A DNA stretch of 64,000 nucleotides, from assembly GCA_963822575.1 (NCBI GenBank), contig CAWGHZ010000004.1, positions 958,382-1,022,381 of the forward strand, in the 5' to 3' direction. The notes under the pieces are model-generated. The model was not told the origin of the DNA and did no database searches. It saw nothing but the letters and a program-made list of their open reading frames with translations. The DNA comes from CAWGHZ01 sp963822575. GTDB lineage: Bacteria; Pseudomonadota; Alphaproteobacteria; MPNO01; DASWLB01. How positions within the stretch are numbered: position 1 is the stretch's first letter; each line of letters opens with the position of its first letter. This document shows, one piece after another, positions 43,898 to 53,184 of this stretch. A program made the translations under genes and the position numbers.

Positions 43898-43932
43898 GGT
43901 CCTCGTCCTTCGACAGGCTCCGGACCAGGACC
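43898..43932. repeat. REP-like half palindrome, family D relative
   Basis: GGTCCTCGTCCTTCGACAGG and CTCCGGACCAGGACC form an imperfect inverted repeat of the CCTTCGA class found at 38201-38313. It lies between phaC and the DUF1330 gene. Confidence 0.6.
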
Positions 43933-43943
43933 CATACTATAGC

Positions 43944-45740
43944 CTACTGCGCCTTGACCTTGACGTACGAGCCGGGCGCGTCCTCGACGGGCTTCAGCTT
44001 GCCGTCGCCGGGCGTGCGCGCGGGAACCTTCGGCCCGGCGAATTTCACCACCCATTTGGACCAGTCGTGCCACCACGAGCCTGCGGTCTGCGTCGCGCCG
44101 ATCAGCCAGTCCTCCGGGTCCTTGGGCGCCTTGTCCGAGGTCCAGTGCACGTACTTGTTCGCGGCCGGCGGATTGATGACGCCGGCGATATGGCCGGAGC
44201 CGGCCAGCACGAACCGCGTCTTGCCCTTGTAGGTGTTCACCGCGGCGTAGGTCGATTTCCACGGCGCGATGTGGTCTTCGCGCGTCGCCAGCACGTAGGA
44301 CGGCGTCTCGATCGCGGTGAGGTCGACCGGCGTGCCGTCGAGCACGATGCCGCCCGGCTGGATCAGTTTGTTCTCCAGGTACATCTTGCGCAAATAGAAG
44401 GCGTGCATCGCCGCCGGCATACGCGTCGAATCCGAGTTCCAGTAGAGCAGGTCGAACGGGAACGGGTCCTTGCCCAGAAGGTAGTTGTTGACCACGAACG
44501 ACCAGATCAGGTCGTTGGCGCGCAGCATGTTGAAGGTCGTCGCCATGTCGGCGCCCTCGAGATAGCCCTTCTCGGCCATCTTGGCCTCGAGCGCGGTGAG
44601 CTGCGCCTCGTCGATGAACACCGACAATTCGCCCGCCTCGGCGAAGTCGATCATGGACGCGAGGTAGGTCGCGCTCTTGATGCGGTCGTCGCCGCGCGCC
44701 GCCATCACTGCGAGCGTCGCGGCCAGCAAGGTCCCGCCCAGGCAGTAGCCGATGGCGTCGACCTCGCGCTCGCCCGTCGCCTGCTCCACCGCATCGAGCG
44801 CGGCGAACAGGCCGCCGGTCATGTAGTCGTCGAACGTCTTGGCGGCGAGCGTCTCGTCCGGGTTCATCCACGAAATGCAGAACACGGTGTGGCCTTCGCC
44901 GACCGCCCAGCGGATGAACGAGTTATCCGGGCGCAGATCGAGGATGTAGAACTTGTTGATCCAGGGCGGCACGATCACGAGCGGCCGCTTGAACACCTGC
45001 TCCGTCGTCGGCGCGTACTGGACAAGCTGGATCAGCTCGTTCTGGAACACGACCTTGCCCGGCGTCACCGCGATGTTCTCGCTCAGCTTGAACGCGTCGA
45101 GGTCGGTCATGCGGATGTGGAGCCGACCCTTGCCGCGCTCCAGGTCGGCGAGGAGGTTCCGGAGTCCGTCGACCAGGTTCCGCCCGCGCGTCTCCATCGT
45201 GGCGCGCAGCACCTCGGGGTTGGTCATGACGAAATTGGTGGGCGCCATCGCGTCGGCGAACTGGCGCGTGTAGAACTCGACCTTGCGCGCGGTCGCCTCG
45301 TCCAGCCCGTCGGCGTCGCGCACCACGCCGGTCATCCAGCGCGCGGTCAGGAGATAGGACTGCTTGATGAAGTCGAAGAGCTGGCTTTCCTGCCAAGCCG
45401 GGTCGCGGAAGCGGCGGTCGCCCGGCGCTGGCTCGGCCACCGCCGGCGTCTCGATCCCCGCCATGCGGCGCGCCGCGTGTGCCCACAGATCGACGTAGCC
45501 CTGCCAGAGGTCCATCTGGGCACGGGCGAGGCGCGCCGGGTCGGCCAGCATGCTTGCGGTCAGCGCGGCGAAGGCACTGCCGAGGTCCAAGGGGTCGAGC
45601 GCCGCCGGGGTCGCGCCCGCGCGCTGCCGCTCCAGAAAGTCGTGCACGAGACGCTGGCTCGTCTCGGCGATTTCGGCAAAGCTCTGGGCCAGCGTGCCGG
45701 CCTCGTCCGGCTGGACCTTGGCGGCCCGTTGATCGGCCAT
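43944..45740 (-). CDS. phaC: Class I poly(3-hydroxyalkanoate) synthase
   Basis: A 598-residue PHA synthase that polymerises 3-hydroxyacyl-CoA on granules. The lipase-like box GYCLGG is at 331-336 with the catalytic Cys333; KRPLVIVPPWINKFYILDL and FCISWMNPDETLA are strongly conserved, and the Asp/His of the triad lie in the C-terminal GHIAGVINPPA area. It is a class I enzyme by size. No phaA, phaB or phasin gene is adjacent. Its divergent neighbour, 151 bp away, is an OmpA-like lipoprotein. Confidence 0.96.
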   Translation of the reverse strand: MADQRAAKVQPDEAGTLAQSFAEIAETSQRLVHDFLERQRAGATPAALDPLDLGSAFAALTASMLADPARLARAQMDLWQGYVDLWAHAARRMAGIETPAVAEPAPGDRRFRDPAWQESQLFDFIKQSYLLTARWMTGVVRDADGLDEATARKVEFYTRQFADAMAPTNFVMTNPEVLRATMETRGRNLVDGLRNLLADLERGKGRLHIRMTDLDAFKLSENIAVTPGKVVFQNELIQLVQYAPTTEQVFKRPLVIVPPWINKFYILDLRPDNSFIRWAVGEGHTVFCISWMNPDETLAAKTFDDYMTGGLFAALDAVEQATGEREVDAIGYCLGGTLLAATLAVMAARGDDRIKSATYLASMIDFAEAGELSVFIDEAQLTALEAKMAEKGYLEGADMATTFNMLRANDLIWSFVVNNYLLGKDPFPFDLLYWNSDSTRMPAAMHAFYLRKMYLENKLIQPGGIVLDGTPVDLTAIETPSYVLATREDHIAPWKSTYAAVNTYKGKTRFVLAGSGHIAGVINPPAANKYVHWTSDKAPKDPEDWLIGATQTAGSWWHDWSKWVVKFAGPKVPARTPGDGKLKPVEDAPGSYVKVKAQ

Positions 45741-45891
45741 TGCGGTTCCTTGTGATCCTGTGGATAACTCGCGGCTATGGAAATCTTTGAAGGAATTGCG
45801 GTATTAGTCGGCCGCCTGCACGTCGCCCCGGGAGCGGAACCTAGTTCCTCCGGGTGCGCCGCACAATAGGCGGGCTCGGGCAAGGATCGCC

Positions 45892-47100
45892 ATGCGAAGT
45901 TGGGGAAGAGGGAAGGGTCCGGCGGCCCGCTTGGCCGCGGTGGCGATGCTCGCCGTCGCGCTCGCCGGCTGCTCGACCATGGACGACATGTTCGGCACGC
46001 CCTCGCCGGCGCGGGATTCGACCGGCGCCCACCCCGTCGTCACCGGCGACAACGGCACGTCGGACGAAAAGGCCCAGACCGCCAAGTCCGACCAGGCGCC
46101 GCCGGCCGAGGATGAGTCGGGCGGGTTCTTCGACCGCATGTTCGGCTCGATGTTCGGCACGCCGTCGCCGCCGCGCGACAGTACCGGCGCCCACCCGATG
46201 GCCGAGAGCAAGACCGTCCCGGGCGAGGACAAGCCCTATCCCAACGTCGGCAGCGTGCCCTCGCGCCCGGCCGTCTCGCCGGCGGAGGAGCGCCAGAAGA
46301 TGGTGCAGGGCCTCGTCGCCGACCGCGCCGACGCGCGCTACACCGACGAGACGCTGCGCCGCGAAGAGCCGCAGCCGCGCCAATCCGAGGCGCAGCCCGC
46401 GCCGGCCCCGCGGCCGCAAGCTCAGCCGGCGCCGCAGCCGCAAGCTCAGCTGCCAGCCCCGCCCGCGCCGCCACGGGCGGAGGCCGCCCCGCCCGCGCCG
46501 GCGCCCGCCGCGCCCCAGACGGCCGCTTTGTCCGACCGGGTGCCGGCAACGCCGCCCCCGCCGCCCGAGTTGACGACAATGGCGCCGATCCCCAACCCGC
46601 CGCTCGCTGGCGAAGCGCCGCCACGGCGCGCGCTGCCCGGGGCCGGCACGGCCGGGCCGAACTTCGGTGCGCCGCCGCCCGACATCGATTTGTCGCAGGA
46701 CCAGGTGGCCTCGCTCGGGCCGGCCGGCCTGGACGGTGTCGGCTCGTCGTTCCGCGTGGCGACGGTGCCCTTCGGTGCCGGCTCGGCCAAGCTGGACGGC
46801 GGCGACGAGCGGGCGCTGCGGCGCGTCGTCGCGCTCTACAAGCGCGAGGGCGGCCAGCTTCGCGTCGTCGGCCATTCGAGCTCGTTCACCCGCGACATGA
46901 ACGCGGTGCGCCATCAGATCGTCAACTTCTCGCTGTCTCTGGAGCGCGCCCAGGCCGTGGCGCGGGCGCTCGAGCGGATGGGCGTGCCGACCGCTTCGAT
47001 CGAGGTGGCGGCGCTGTCGGACTCGCAGCCCGTATGTTACGAATCCATGCCGGCCGGCGAGGCGGCCAACCGCCGCGCCGAAATCTTCCTGCGGCGCTAG
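45892..47100 (+). CDS. OmpA-like lipoprotein with Pro-rich linker and internal repeat
   Basis: A 402-residue predicted lipoprotein: lipobox with Cys27 (LAGC), then two copies of FGTPSPxRDSTGAHP (34-48 and 88-102), a long Pro/Ala/Gln linker (about 165-260), and a C-terminal OmpA-like domain (FGAGSAKLDGGDERALRRVV, RVVGHSSS, LSLERAQAVARALERMGV, NRRAEIFL). The domain would anchor to peptidoglycan. The Pro-rich middle probably spans the periplasm. The gene is followed by 33 bp and the aminotransferase, so it may lead the operon. Confidence 0.85.
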   Translation: MRSWGRGKGPAARLAAVAMLAVALAGCSTMDDMFGTPSPARDSTGAHPVVTGDNGTSDEKAQTAKSDQAPPAEDESGGFFDRMFGSMFGTPSPPRDSTGAHPMAESKTVPGEDKPYPNVGSVPSRPAVSPAEERQKMVQGLVADRADARYTDETLRREEPQPRQSEAQPAPAPRPQAQPAPQPQAQLPAPPAPPRAEAAPPAPAPAAPQTAALSDRVPATPPPPPELTTMAPIPNPPLAGEAPPRRALPGAGTAGPNFGAPPPDIDLSQDQVASLGPAGLDGVGSSFRVATVPFGAGSAKLDGGDERALRRVVALYKREGGQLRVVGHSSSFTRDMNAVRHQIVNFSLSLERAQAVARALERMGVPTASIEVAALSDSQPVCYESMPAGEAANRRAEIFLRR

Positions 47101-47133
47101 GGCGCCGCGGGCTTTTCGAAACCAGGTGACGTG

Positions 47134-48357
47134 ATGGACCAGGAATTTCATCGCATCAAGCGGCTGCCGCCCTACGTGTTCGCCGAGGTCAACGACATGA
47201 AGGCGAAGGCGCGGGCCGCCGGCCATGACGTCATCGATTTCGGCATGGGCAATCCGGACCTCGCCACGCCCAAGCACATCGTCGACAAGCTGGTGGAGGC
47301 CGTGCAGAACCCGCGCACTCACCGCTACTCCACCTCGCGCGGCATCCCCGGCCTGCGCCGCGCCATCTGCGCCTACTACGCGCGGCGCTTCGACGTGCAT
47401 CTCGATCCCGAGCGCGAGGCGATCGTCACCATCGGCTCGAAGGAAGGGCTCGCCAACCTCGCCATGGCGATCACCTCGCCGGGCGACATCATCGTGGTAC
47501 CGAACCCGTCCTACCCGATCCACCCGTACGGCTTCATCATCGCCGGCGCCGCGCTGCGCCACGTGCCGATGGGCGACCTCGACCGGTTCATGGGCGACCT
47601 CGACCGCGCGGTGCGCCATTCGGTGCCACCGCCGACCGCGCTGGTGCTCAACTTCCCGTCCAACCCGACGGCCAAGGTGGTCGACCTCGCCTTCTACGCG
47701 GATGTGGTGGAGTATTGCCGCAAGCGCGGGATCTACGTGCTCTCCGACCTCGCCTATGCCGAGATCTATTTCGACGGGGTGCCGCCGCCCTCGGTGCTGC
47801 AGGTGCCGGGCGCGCGAGACATCGCGGTCGAGTTCACCTCGATGAGCAAGACCTACTCCATGCCCGGCTGGCGCATCGGCTTCGCCGCCGGCAACGCCAA
47901 GCTGATCGGGGCACTCGCCCGCATCAAGTCGTACCTCGATTACGGCGCGTTCACGCCGATCCAAGTGGCCGCCGCGGTCGCGCTCAACGGGCCGCAGGAT
48001 TGCGTGGAGGAGACGCGCGCCGTCTATCGCCGCCGCCGCGACGTACTGGTGGAATCGTTCGCCCATGCCGGCTGGGACATCCCGCCGCCGCCCGCCACCA
48101 TGTTCGCCTGGGCGCCGATCCCGCCTGCCTTCGCGTCCGTCGGCTCGCTCGAATTCTCCAAGATGCTGCTCGCCGAGGCGCATGTCGCGGTCTCGCCCGG
48201 CATCGGGTTCGGCGAGTACGGCGACGATCACGTGCGCATCGCGCTGGTCGAGAACCGCCAGCGCATCCGCCAGGCGGCCCGCAACGTGAAGGCGTTCTTC
48301 CAGGCCTCGGGCCGGGCGCTCGAGGAGCACGAGCGCCGCCGAGCCATGGCGTCTTGA
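47134..48357 (+). CDS. alaC: PLP aminotransferase, AlaC-like
   Basis: A 407-residue class I/II aminotransferase, close to AlaC (alanine transaminase/MfnC group). The PLP Lys239 is in SMSKTYSMPGWRIGF; FGMGNPDLATP, YSTSRGIPGLRRA and NFPSNPTA are family hallmarks. It would exchange amino groups between glutamate, alanine and related acids. ATG 47134 follows GGTGACGTG; GTG 47131 is an alternative. It ends TGA overlapping the next start (TTGA), so alaC and hom are coupled, as is often seen in alphaproteobacteria. Confidence 0.9.
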   Translation: MDQEFHRIKRLPPYVFAEVNDMKAKARAAGHDVIDFGMGNPDLATPKHIVDKLVEAVQNPRTHRYSTSRGIPGLRRAICAYYARRFDVHLDPEREAIVTIGSKEGLANLAMAITSPGDIIVVPNPSYPIHPYGFIIAGAALRHVPMGDLDRFMGDLDRAVRHSVPPPTALVLNFPSNPTAKVVDLAFYADVVEYCRKRGIYVLSDLAYAEIYFDGVPPPSVLQVPGARDIAVEFTSMSKTYSMPGWRIGFAAGNAKLIGALARIKSYLDYGAFTPIQVAAAVALNGPQDCVEETRAVYRRRRDVLVESFAHAGWDIPPPPATMFAWAPIPPAFASVGSLEFSKMLLAEAHVAVSPGIGFGEYGDDHVRIALVENRQRIRQAARNVKAFFQASGRALEEHERRRAMAS

Positions 48358-49652
48358 AGCGGCCGTTCGACATCGCCGTCGCCGGGCTGGGGACCGTCGG
48401 GGGCGGGCTCCTGCGCCTGATCGAGAGCCAGGGTGATATCCTCGCCGCCCGCGCCGACAGGCCGGTGCGTGTCGTCGCCGTCGCCGCGCGTGACCGGGGC
48501 CGCAACCGCGGCGTCGACTTGTCCGGGGTCGCGTGGTTCGACGACCCGGTGAGGATGGCCGCCGAGGCGCCGTGCGAGGCGGTGGTCGAGCTGATCGGCG
48601 GCGAGGGAGGCGTCGCGCTCGAAGTGTGCGAGACCGCACTCGCGCGCGCACGCCACGTCGTCACCGCCAACAAGGCGATGATCGCCCACCACGGCACGCG
48701 CCTTGCCCGCGCGGCGGAGGCGGCGGGCGTCGCCCTCGCCTTCGAGGCGGCGGTCGCCGGCGGCATCCCGGTCGTCAAGGCGCTGCGCGAAGGGCTTGCC
48801 GGCAACCGGATCACCCGCGTGACGGGCATCCTCAACGGCACCTGCAACTACATCCTGACGCAGATGGCCGAATCGAAGCGCGAGTTCGCCGACGTGCTGG
48901 CCGAGGCGCAATTGCTCGGCTATGCCGAGGCCGACCCCTCGTTCGACGTCGACGGCATCGACACGGCGCACAAGCTCGCCATCCTCGCCTCGCTCGCCTT
49001 CGGCACCGAGGTCGCGTTCGACAAGGTGCATGTGGAGGGCATCCGCCATGTCACCGCACTCGACATCGCATTCGCCGACGAGCTCGGCTATCGCATCAAG
49101 TTGCTGGGCATCGCGCGCCCGACCGAGCACGGCATCGAGCAGCGCGTCCATCCCTGCATGGTCGACCGCGGCGCGCCGATCGCCCAGGTCGCGGGCGTGT
49201 TCAACGCTGTCGTCGCCGAGGGCGATTTCGTCGGCGCCACCATGTTCCAGGGCCGCGGCGCCGGCGCCGGCCCGACCGCGTCGTCGGTCGCGGCCGACCT
49301 GGTCGACATCGCCCGCGGCGGGCGCGTGCCCGCCTTCTCGGTCCCCGCCGACGCGCTGAAACCGATCACGGCCGCGCCCATGGAACGGCACCGCGGCGCC
49401 TACTACATCCGTCTCATGGTCCAGGACCGGCCGGGCGTGATCGCCGACGTGGCCGCGGCGCTGCGCGACGAGGAGGTCTCGATCGAGGCGTTCGTGCAAC
49501 GCGCCCGTCATCCAACCGAAGCGGTTCCCGTGGTCATGATCAGCCACGAGACCGAGGAGGCGGCGATGAACCGGGCGCTTGCAAAAATCGCCACCCTCGG
49601 CACAGTGGTGGAACCGCCGCGGACGATCCGCATCGAAGCGCTGTCGGAATAG
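48354..49652 (+). CDS. hom: Homoserine dehydrogenase
   Basis: A 432-residue enzyme that reduces aspartate semialdehyde to homoserine, for threonine and methionine. It shows the GLGTVGGG dinucleotide motif near the N-terminus, VTANKAMIAHHG, GILNGTCNYIL, and AEADPSFDVDGIDTAHKLAIL for substrate binding; a C-terminal ACT domain (about 350-430) gives threonine feedback. The start is TTG at 48354, whose last bases form the alaC stop (TTGA); no ATG lies close. This start is needed for the beta strand KRPFDIAVAGLG. Confidence 0.93.
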   Translation: MKRPFDIAVAGLGTVGGGLLRLIESQGDILAARADRPVRVVAVAARDRGRNRGVDLSGVAWFDDPVRMAAEAPCEAVVELIGGEGGVALEVCETALARARHVVTANKAMIAHHGTRLARAAEAAGVALAFEAAVAGGIPVVKALREGLAGNRITRVTGILNGTCNYILTQMAESKREFADVLAEAQLLGYAEADPSFDVDGIDTAHKLAILASLAFGTEVAFDKVHVEGIRHVTALDIAFADELGYRIKLLGIARPTEHGIEQRVHPCMVDRGAPIAQVAGVFNAVVAEGDFVGATMFQGRGAGAGPTASSVAADLVDIARGGRVPAFSVPADALKPITAAPMERHRGAYYIRLMVQDRPGVIADVAAALRDEEVSIEAFVQRARHPTEAVPVVMISHETEEAAMNRALAKIATLGTVVEPPRTIRIEALSE

Positions 49653-49673
49653 GGCGGCCCAGGGAGGATGAAC

Positions 49674-50669
49674 ATGGCCGGGCAAAACGTGAGCGTGATG
49701 GACCGCAACCTGGCGCTCGAGGCCGTGCGCGTCACCGAGGCCGCGGCGCTCGCCGCCTCGCGGCTGATGGGGCGCGGCGACGAGCGCGAGGCCGACCAGG
49801 TGGCCGTCGACGCCATGCGCCGGGCGCTCAACGGGCTCGCCATCGACGGCACGGTCGTGATCGGCGAGGGCGAGCGCGACGAGGCGCCGATGCTTTATAT
49901 CGGCGAGAAGGTGGGCACGGGCGAGGGGCCCAAGATCGACATCGCCCTCGATCCGCTGGAGGGCACCACCATCACCGCCAAGGGGCTCACCAACGCACTG
50001 GCCGTCGTGGCGATGGCGGAGGAGGGCGGCTTCCTCAACGCGCCCGACGTCTACATGGAAAAGATCGCAGTCGGCGGCGGGCTCCCCGACAAGCTGGTCG
50101 ATCTCGACGCCACCCCGGCCGAAAACCTTACCGCCCTCGCCAAGGCGACGAAGCGCGACGTCTCCGACCTCGTCGCCTGCATCCTCGACCGGCCGCGCCA
50201 CGAGGAGCTGATCCGCAAGGTGCGCGAGGCAGGCGCGCGCATCATGCTGATCTCGGACGGCGATATCTCCGGCGTCATCGCCACCTCGCAGCCCGAATCG
50301 GGCGTCGACCTCTATCTCGGCCAGGGCGGCGCCCCCGAGGGCGTGCTGGCCGCCGCGGCGCTGCGCTGCATCGGCGGGCAGATGCAGGGCCGGCTGATCT
50401 TCCGCAACGACGACGAGCGCGCGCGGGCGGCCAAGTGGGGCGTCACCGACCTCAACCGAAAGTACGGGATGATGGAGCTCGCCAACGGCGAGGTGATGTT
50501 CGCCGCGACCGGCGTGACCAACGGCTCGCTGCTGCGCGGCGTGCGCCGCTTCGCCGGCGGGGCGGAGACGCATTCCCTGGTGATGCGGTCGAAGTCGGGC
50601 ACGGTGCGCTACGTCTCGGCCAAGCACAACTTCCTGCGCAAGACCGGATTCGATCCGGTAGATCGGTAA
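49674..50669 (+). CDS. glpX: Fructose-1,6-bisphosphatase class II (GlpX)
   Basis: A 331-residue phosphatase of the GlpX family, for gluconeogenesis. VIGEGERDEAPMLYIGEKVG, IALDPLEGTTITAKG (metal site DPxxGT) and DGDISGVIA are characteristic. Two ATGs are close; 49674 is chosen because GGAGG at 49663-49667 is at six bases from it but touches the other (49668). The gene is 21 bp after hom and 3 bp before recJ. In relatives hom-glpX-recJ are also neighbours. Confidence 0.95.
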   Translation: MAGQNVSVMDRNLALEAVRVTEAAALAASRLMGRGDEREADQVAVDAMRRALNGLAIDGTVVIGEGERDEAPMLYIGEKVGTGEGPKIDIALDPLEGTTITAKGLTNALAVVAMAEEGGFLNAPDVYMEKIAVGGGLPDKLVDLDATPAENLTALAKATKRDVSDLVACILDRPRHEELIRKVREAGARIMLISDGDISGVIATSQPESGVDLYLGQGGAPEGVLAAAALRCIGGQMQGRLIFRNDDERARAAKWGVTDLNRKYGMMELANGEVMFAATGVTNGSLLRGVRRFAGGAETHSLVMRSKSGTVRYVSAKHNFLRKTGFDPVDR

Positions 50670-50672
50670 GCC

Positions 50673-52472
50673 ATGCGCGACACGGCCGGCCTTCCGGCCG
50701 CAGGCAACGCGTTCCTGGGCGTCGAGCGGTCTGTCACCGGCAAGGCGTGGCGGGCGCGCGGGACCGACGACCGCGCCGCGCTGGCGCTGGCGCAACGGCT
50801 GGAGGTGCCCGAGATCGTCGGGCGCTGCCTCGCCGCGCGCGGCGTCGGTATCGACGACGCGCCGCGGTTCCTCAACCCCACCCTGCGCGAATGTTTGCCC
50901 GACCCGTCGAGCCTGCGCGACATGGACGACGCCGTCGCGCGCCTCGTCGCCGCGATCACGGCGGGCGAGACGGTGGCGGTGTTCGGCGACTACGACGTCG
51001 ACGGGGCGACGGCGACGGCGATCCTTGCGCGCTTCTTCGCGGCGCTGGGCCGGCCGCTTCCGGTCTACATCCCCGACCGCATGACGGAGGGGTACGGCCC
51101 CAACCCGGCGGCGATGCGGAAGCTCGCGGCGGCGGGCACGACGGTCGTCGTCACCGTCGATTGCGGCACCGCCGCGCACGAGGCGCTGGCGGCGGCAGAA
51201 GAGGCGGGGCTCGACGTCATCGTCATCGACCATCACGTCGCCGAGGCGCACCTGCCGCCAGCGCTCGCCATCGTCAACCCCAACCGGCTGGACGAGGACG
51301 GCGCGCTGGGCGGGCTGTGCGCCGCCGGCGTGACGTTCCTGCTGGTGGTCGCGCTCAACCGCGCGCTGCGCGACGCCTACTGGTACGGCGAGGGCCATCC
51401 CGAGCCCGATTTGATGGCGCTGCTCGACCTCGTGGCGCTCGGCACGGTGTGCGACGTGGTGCCCCTGACGGGCGTCAACCGCGCGCTGGTGGCGCAGGGG
51501 CTCAAGATCATGGCGCGCCGCACCAACCCGGGGATCGCGGCGCTTTGCGACGCGGCCGGACTCGCCGCGCGGCCCGACGCCTACCATGCCGGGTTCGTGC
51601 TCGGCCCGCGGGTCAATGCCGGCGGGCGCGTCGGCGAGGCGGGGCTCGGCGCGCGGCTGCTCGCGACCGATGATCCGGCGGAGGCGGCGGCGCTCGCGCT
51701 GCGGCTCGACCAACACAACGCCGAGCGCCAGCGCATCGAGGCCGAGGTGCTCGACGCGGCGCTGGCGGCTGCGGAGGACCAGGTGGCCGGCGGCGCGCAG
51801 GTCATCCTGGTCGCGGGGGAGGGGTGGCATCCCGGCGTGATCGGCATCGTCGCCGGAAGGCTGCGCGAGCGCTTCGACCGGCCGGCGCTGGTGGTGGCGA
51901 CGGACGGCGGGACGGGGCGAGGCTCGGGCCGGTCGGTGCCGGGCGTCGCGCTCGGCCCGGCGGTGATCGCCGCGCGCCAGGCCGGCATCCTGGCGGCGGG
52001 CGGCGGACACGCCATGGCGGCGGGCTTCACCATTGCCGCCGACCGGCTCGACGCGTTCCGCCGCTTCCTCGAGGAGCGGATGGTGGGCGAGGCGGGCGGC
52101 GCGCTGCCGGTGCCGGCGCTTTCGCTCGACGGCGCGCTCACCTGCGGGGCCGCGACGCGCGAGCTGGTCGAGGTGCTGGAGCGGGTCGGCCCGTTCGGCG
52201 CCGGCAACCCGCGCCCGCGCTTCGCCTTCGCCGCACTGCGGGTCGCGTATGCCGAGCCGGTGGGCACCGACCATGTGCGGGTGCGCCTCGCCGATGCGGC
52301 GGGCGGGCTGCCGCTCAACGCGATCGCGTTTCGGGCGGCGGCGACCGAGCTCGGCCGCGCGCTCACCGGCGCGCGGGGCGGGGCGCTGCACGTGGCGGGC
52401 ACGCTCAGGCTCGACGACTGGCAGGGCCGGGAAAGCCTGCAGCTCGCGATCGAGGACGCGGCCCGCCCATGA
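50673..52472 (+). CDS. recJ: Single-stranded-DNA-specific exonuclease RecJ
   Basis: A 599-residue DHH-family exonuclease (5'-3' on single-stranded DNA) in recombination and repair. The motif I FGDYDVDGATATA (106-111 core) and DHH (186-188) are intact; the GGGHAMAAGFT motif near residue 445 belongs to DHHA1; an OB-like C-terminal domain follows. It starts 3 bp after glpX, and its end overlaps the next ATG (ATGA). Length is typical. Confidence 0.95.
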   Translation: MRDTAGLPAAGNAFLGVERSVTGKAWRARGTDDRAALALAQRLEVPEIVGRCLAARGVGIDDAPRFLNPTLRECLPDPSSLRDMDDAVARLVAAITAGETVAVFGDYDVDGATATAILARFFAALGRPLPVYIPDRMTEGYGPNPAAMRKLAAAGTTVVVTVDCGTAAHEALAAAEEAGLDVIVIDHHVAEAHLPPALAIVNPNRLDEDGALGGLCAAGVTFLLVVALNRALRDAYWYGEGHPEPDLMALLDLVALGTVCDVVPLTGVNRALVAQGLKIMARRTNPGIAALCDAAGLAARPDAYHAGFVLGPRVNAGGRVGEAGLGARLLATDDPAEAAALALRLDQHNAERQRIEAEVLDAALAAAEDQVAGGAQVILVAGEGWHPGVIGIVAGRLRERFDRPALVVATDGGTGRGSGRSVPGVALGPAVIAARQAGILAAGGGHAMAAGFTIAADRLDAFRRFLEERMVGEAGGALPVPALSLDGALTCGAATRELVEVLERVGPFGAGNPRPRFAFAALRVAYAEPVGTDHVRVRLADAAGGLPLNAIAFRAAATELGRALTGARGGALHVAGTLRLDDWQGRESLQLAIEDAARP

Positions 52473-53164
52473 TCAACCAGCGCCACCGCTCGCTTGCCGT
52501 GCGCGCGCGCCGCACCGAGCGCACCCTGATGGAGCGCCTGAAGCGGCTGGTGCACTACCGGCTGGTCATTCCGCTCAAGCGCAGCCATCACGCGCCGGAA
52601 CACACCGCGCGCGGCGTGATGATCGGCGTGGTCGTCGGGCTCACCCCCACCGTCGGCATCCAGATGGCGATCGCCGTCCTGATCTGGCTGATCGCGCGCA
52701 AGCTGTTCCGCTGGGACTTCAACGTCGTGCTGGCCGCGGCGTGGACCTGGATCTCGAACATGCTGACCATGGTGCCGATGTACTACGCGTTCTACGTGAC
52801 CGGCCAGGCGATGCTCGGCCACTGGTCGGACATGTGGGGCTATCACACCTTCGCGCACCAGTTCTTCCGCGCGCTGCACCCCGCGCATTTGCCGCCCGAC
52901 CCGTTCGGCTATTTCTCCGACGCCTCGGGCGGCGGCCCGCTCCTCGCGCTCGCCGACTATTTCGTGAAGGACCTGTTCCTGGTGATGCTCCTCGGCTCGG
53001 TGCCGTACTGGCCGGTCGGCGGGTGGCTCGCGTACCGCTGGAGCCTGCGCTTCACCGAGCGCCACCGTGCCGCGCGCGAGCGCCGCAAGGCCCAACGCCG
53101 CGCCCACCGCGCCGATCCGCCCGACCGCGCGGGTCGGCACCAGCCCCACCCGAACTCGGGCTGA
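52469..53164 (+). CDS. DUF2062 membrane protein
   Basis: A 231-residue inner-membrane protein of the DUF2062 family. RGVMIGVVVGLTPTVGIQM is the hallmark first helix; further hydrophobic segments lie at about 55-75, 85-105 and 160-185. The C-terminus is a basic Arg/His tail. The function is not known. The ATG overlaps the stop of recJ. This ends the run of typical chromosomal genes in the window. Confidence 0.85.
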   Translation: MINQRHRSLAVRARRTERTLMERLKRLVHYRLVIPLKRSHHAPEHTARGVMIGVVVGLTPTVGIQMAIAVLIWLIARKLFRWDFNVVLAAAWTWISNMLTMVPMYYAFYVTGQAMLGHWSDMWGYHTFAHQFFRALHPAHLPPDPFGYFSDASGGGPLLALADYFVKDLFLVMLLGSVPYWPVGGWLAYRWSLRFTERHRAARERRKAQRRAHRADPPDRAGRHQPHPNSG

Positions 53165-53184
53165 GGGCGCCCCGCCGTCGCCTG

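Noticed and set aside
45841..48651. A 936-codon minus-strand frame
   Set aside because: Antisense to the OmpA-like lipoprotein and alaC, with low-complexity Arg/Gly/His text.
48228..52391. A 1,387-codon open frame on the minus strand
   Set aside because: It runs antisense to alaC, hom, glpX and recJ, which all have strong family motifs. Its product is Arg/His/Gly-rich, as expected from the complement of GC-rich codons.
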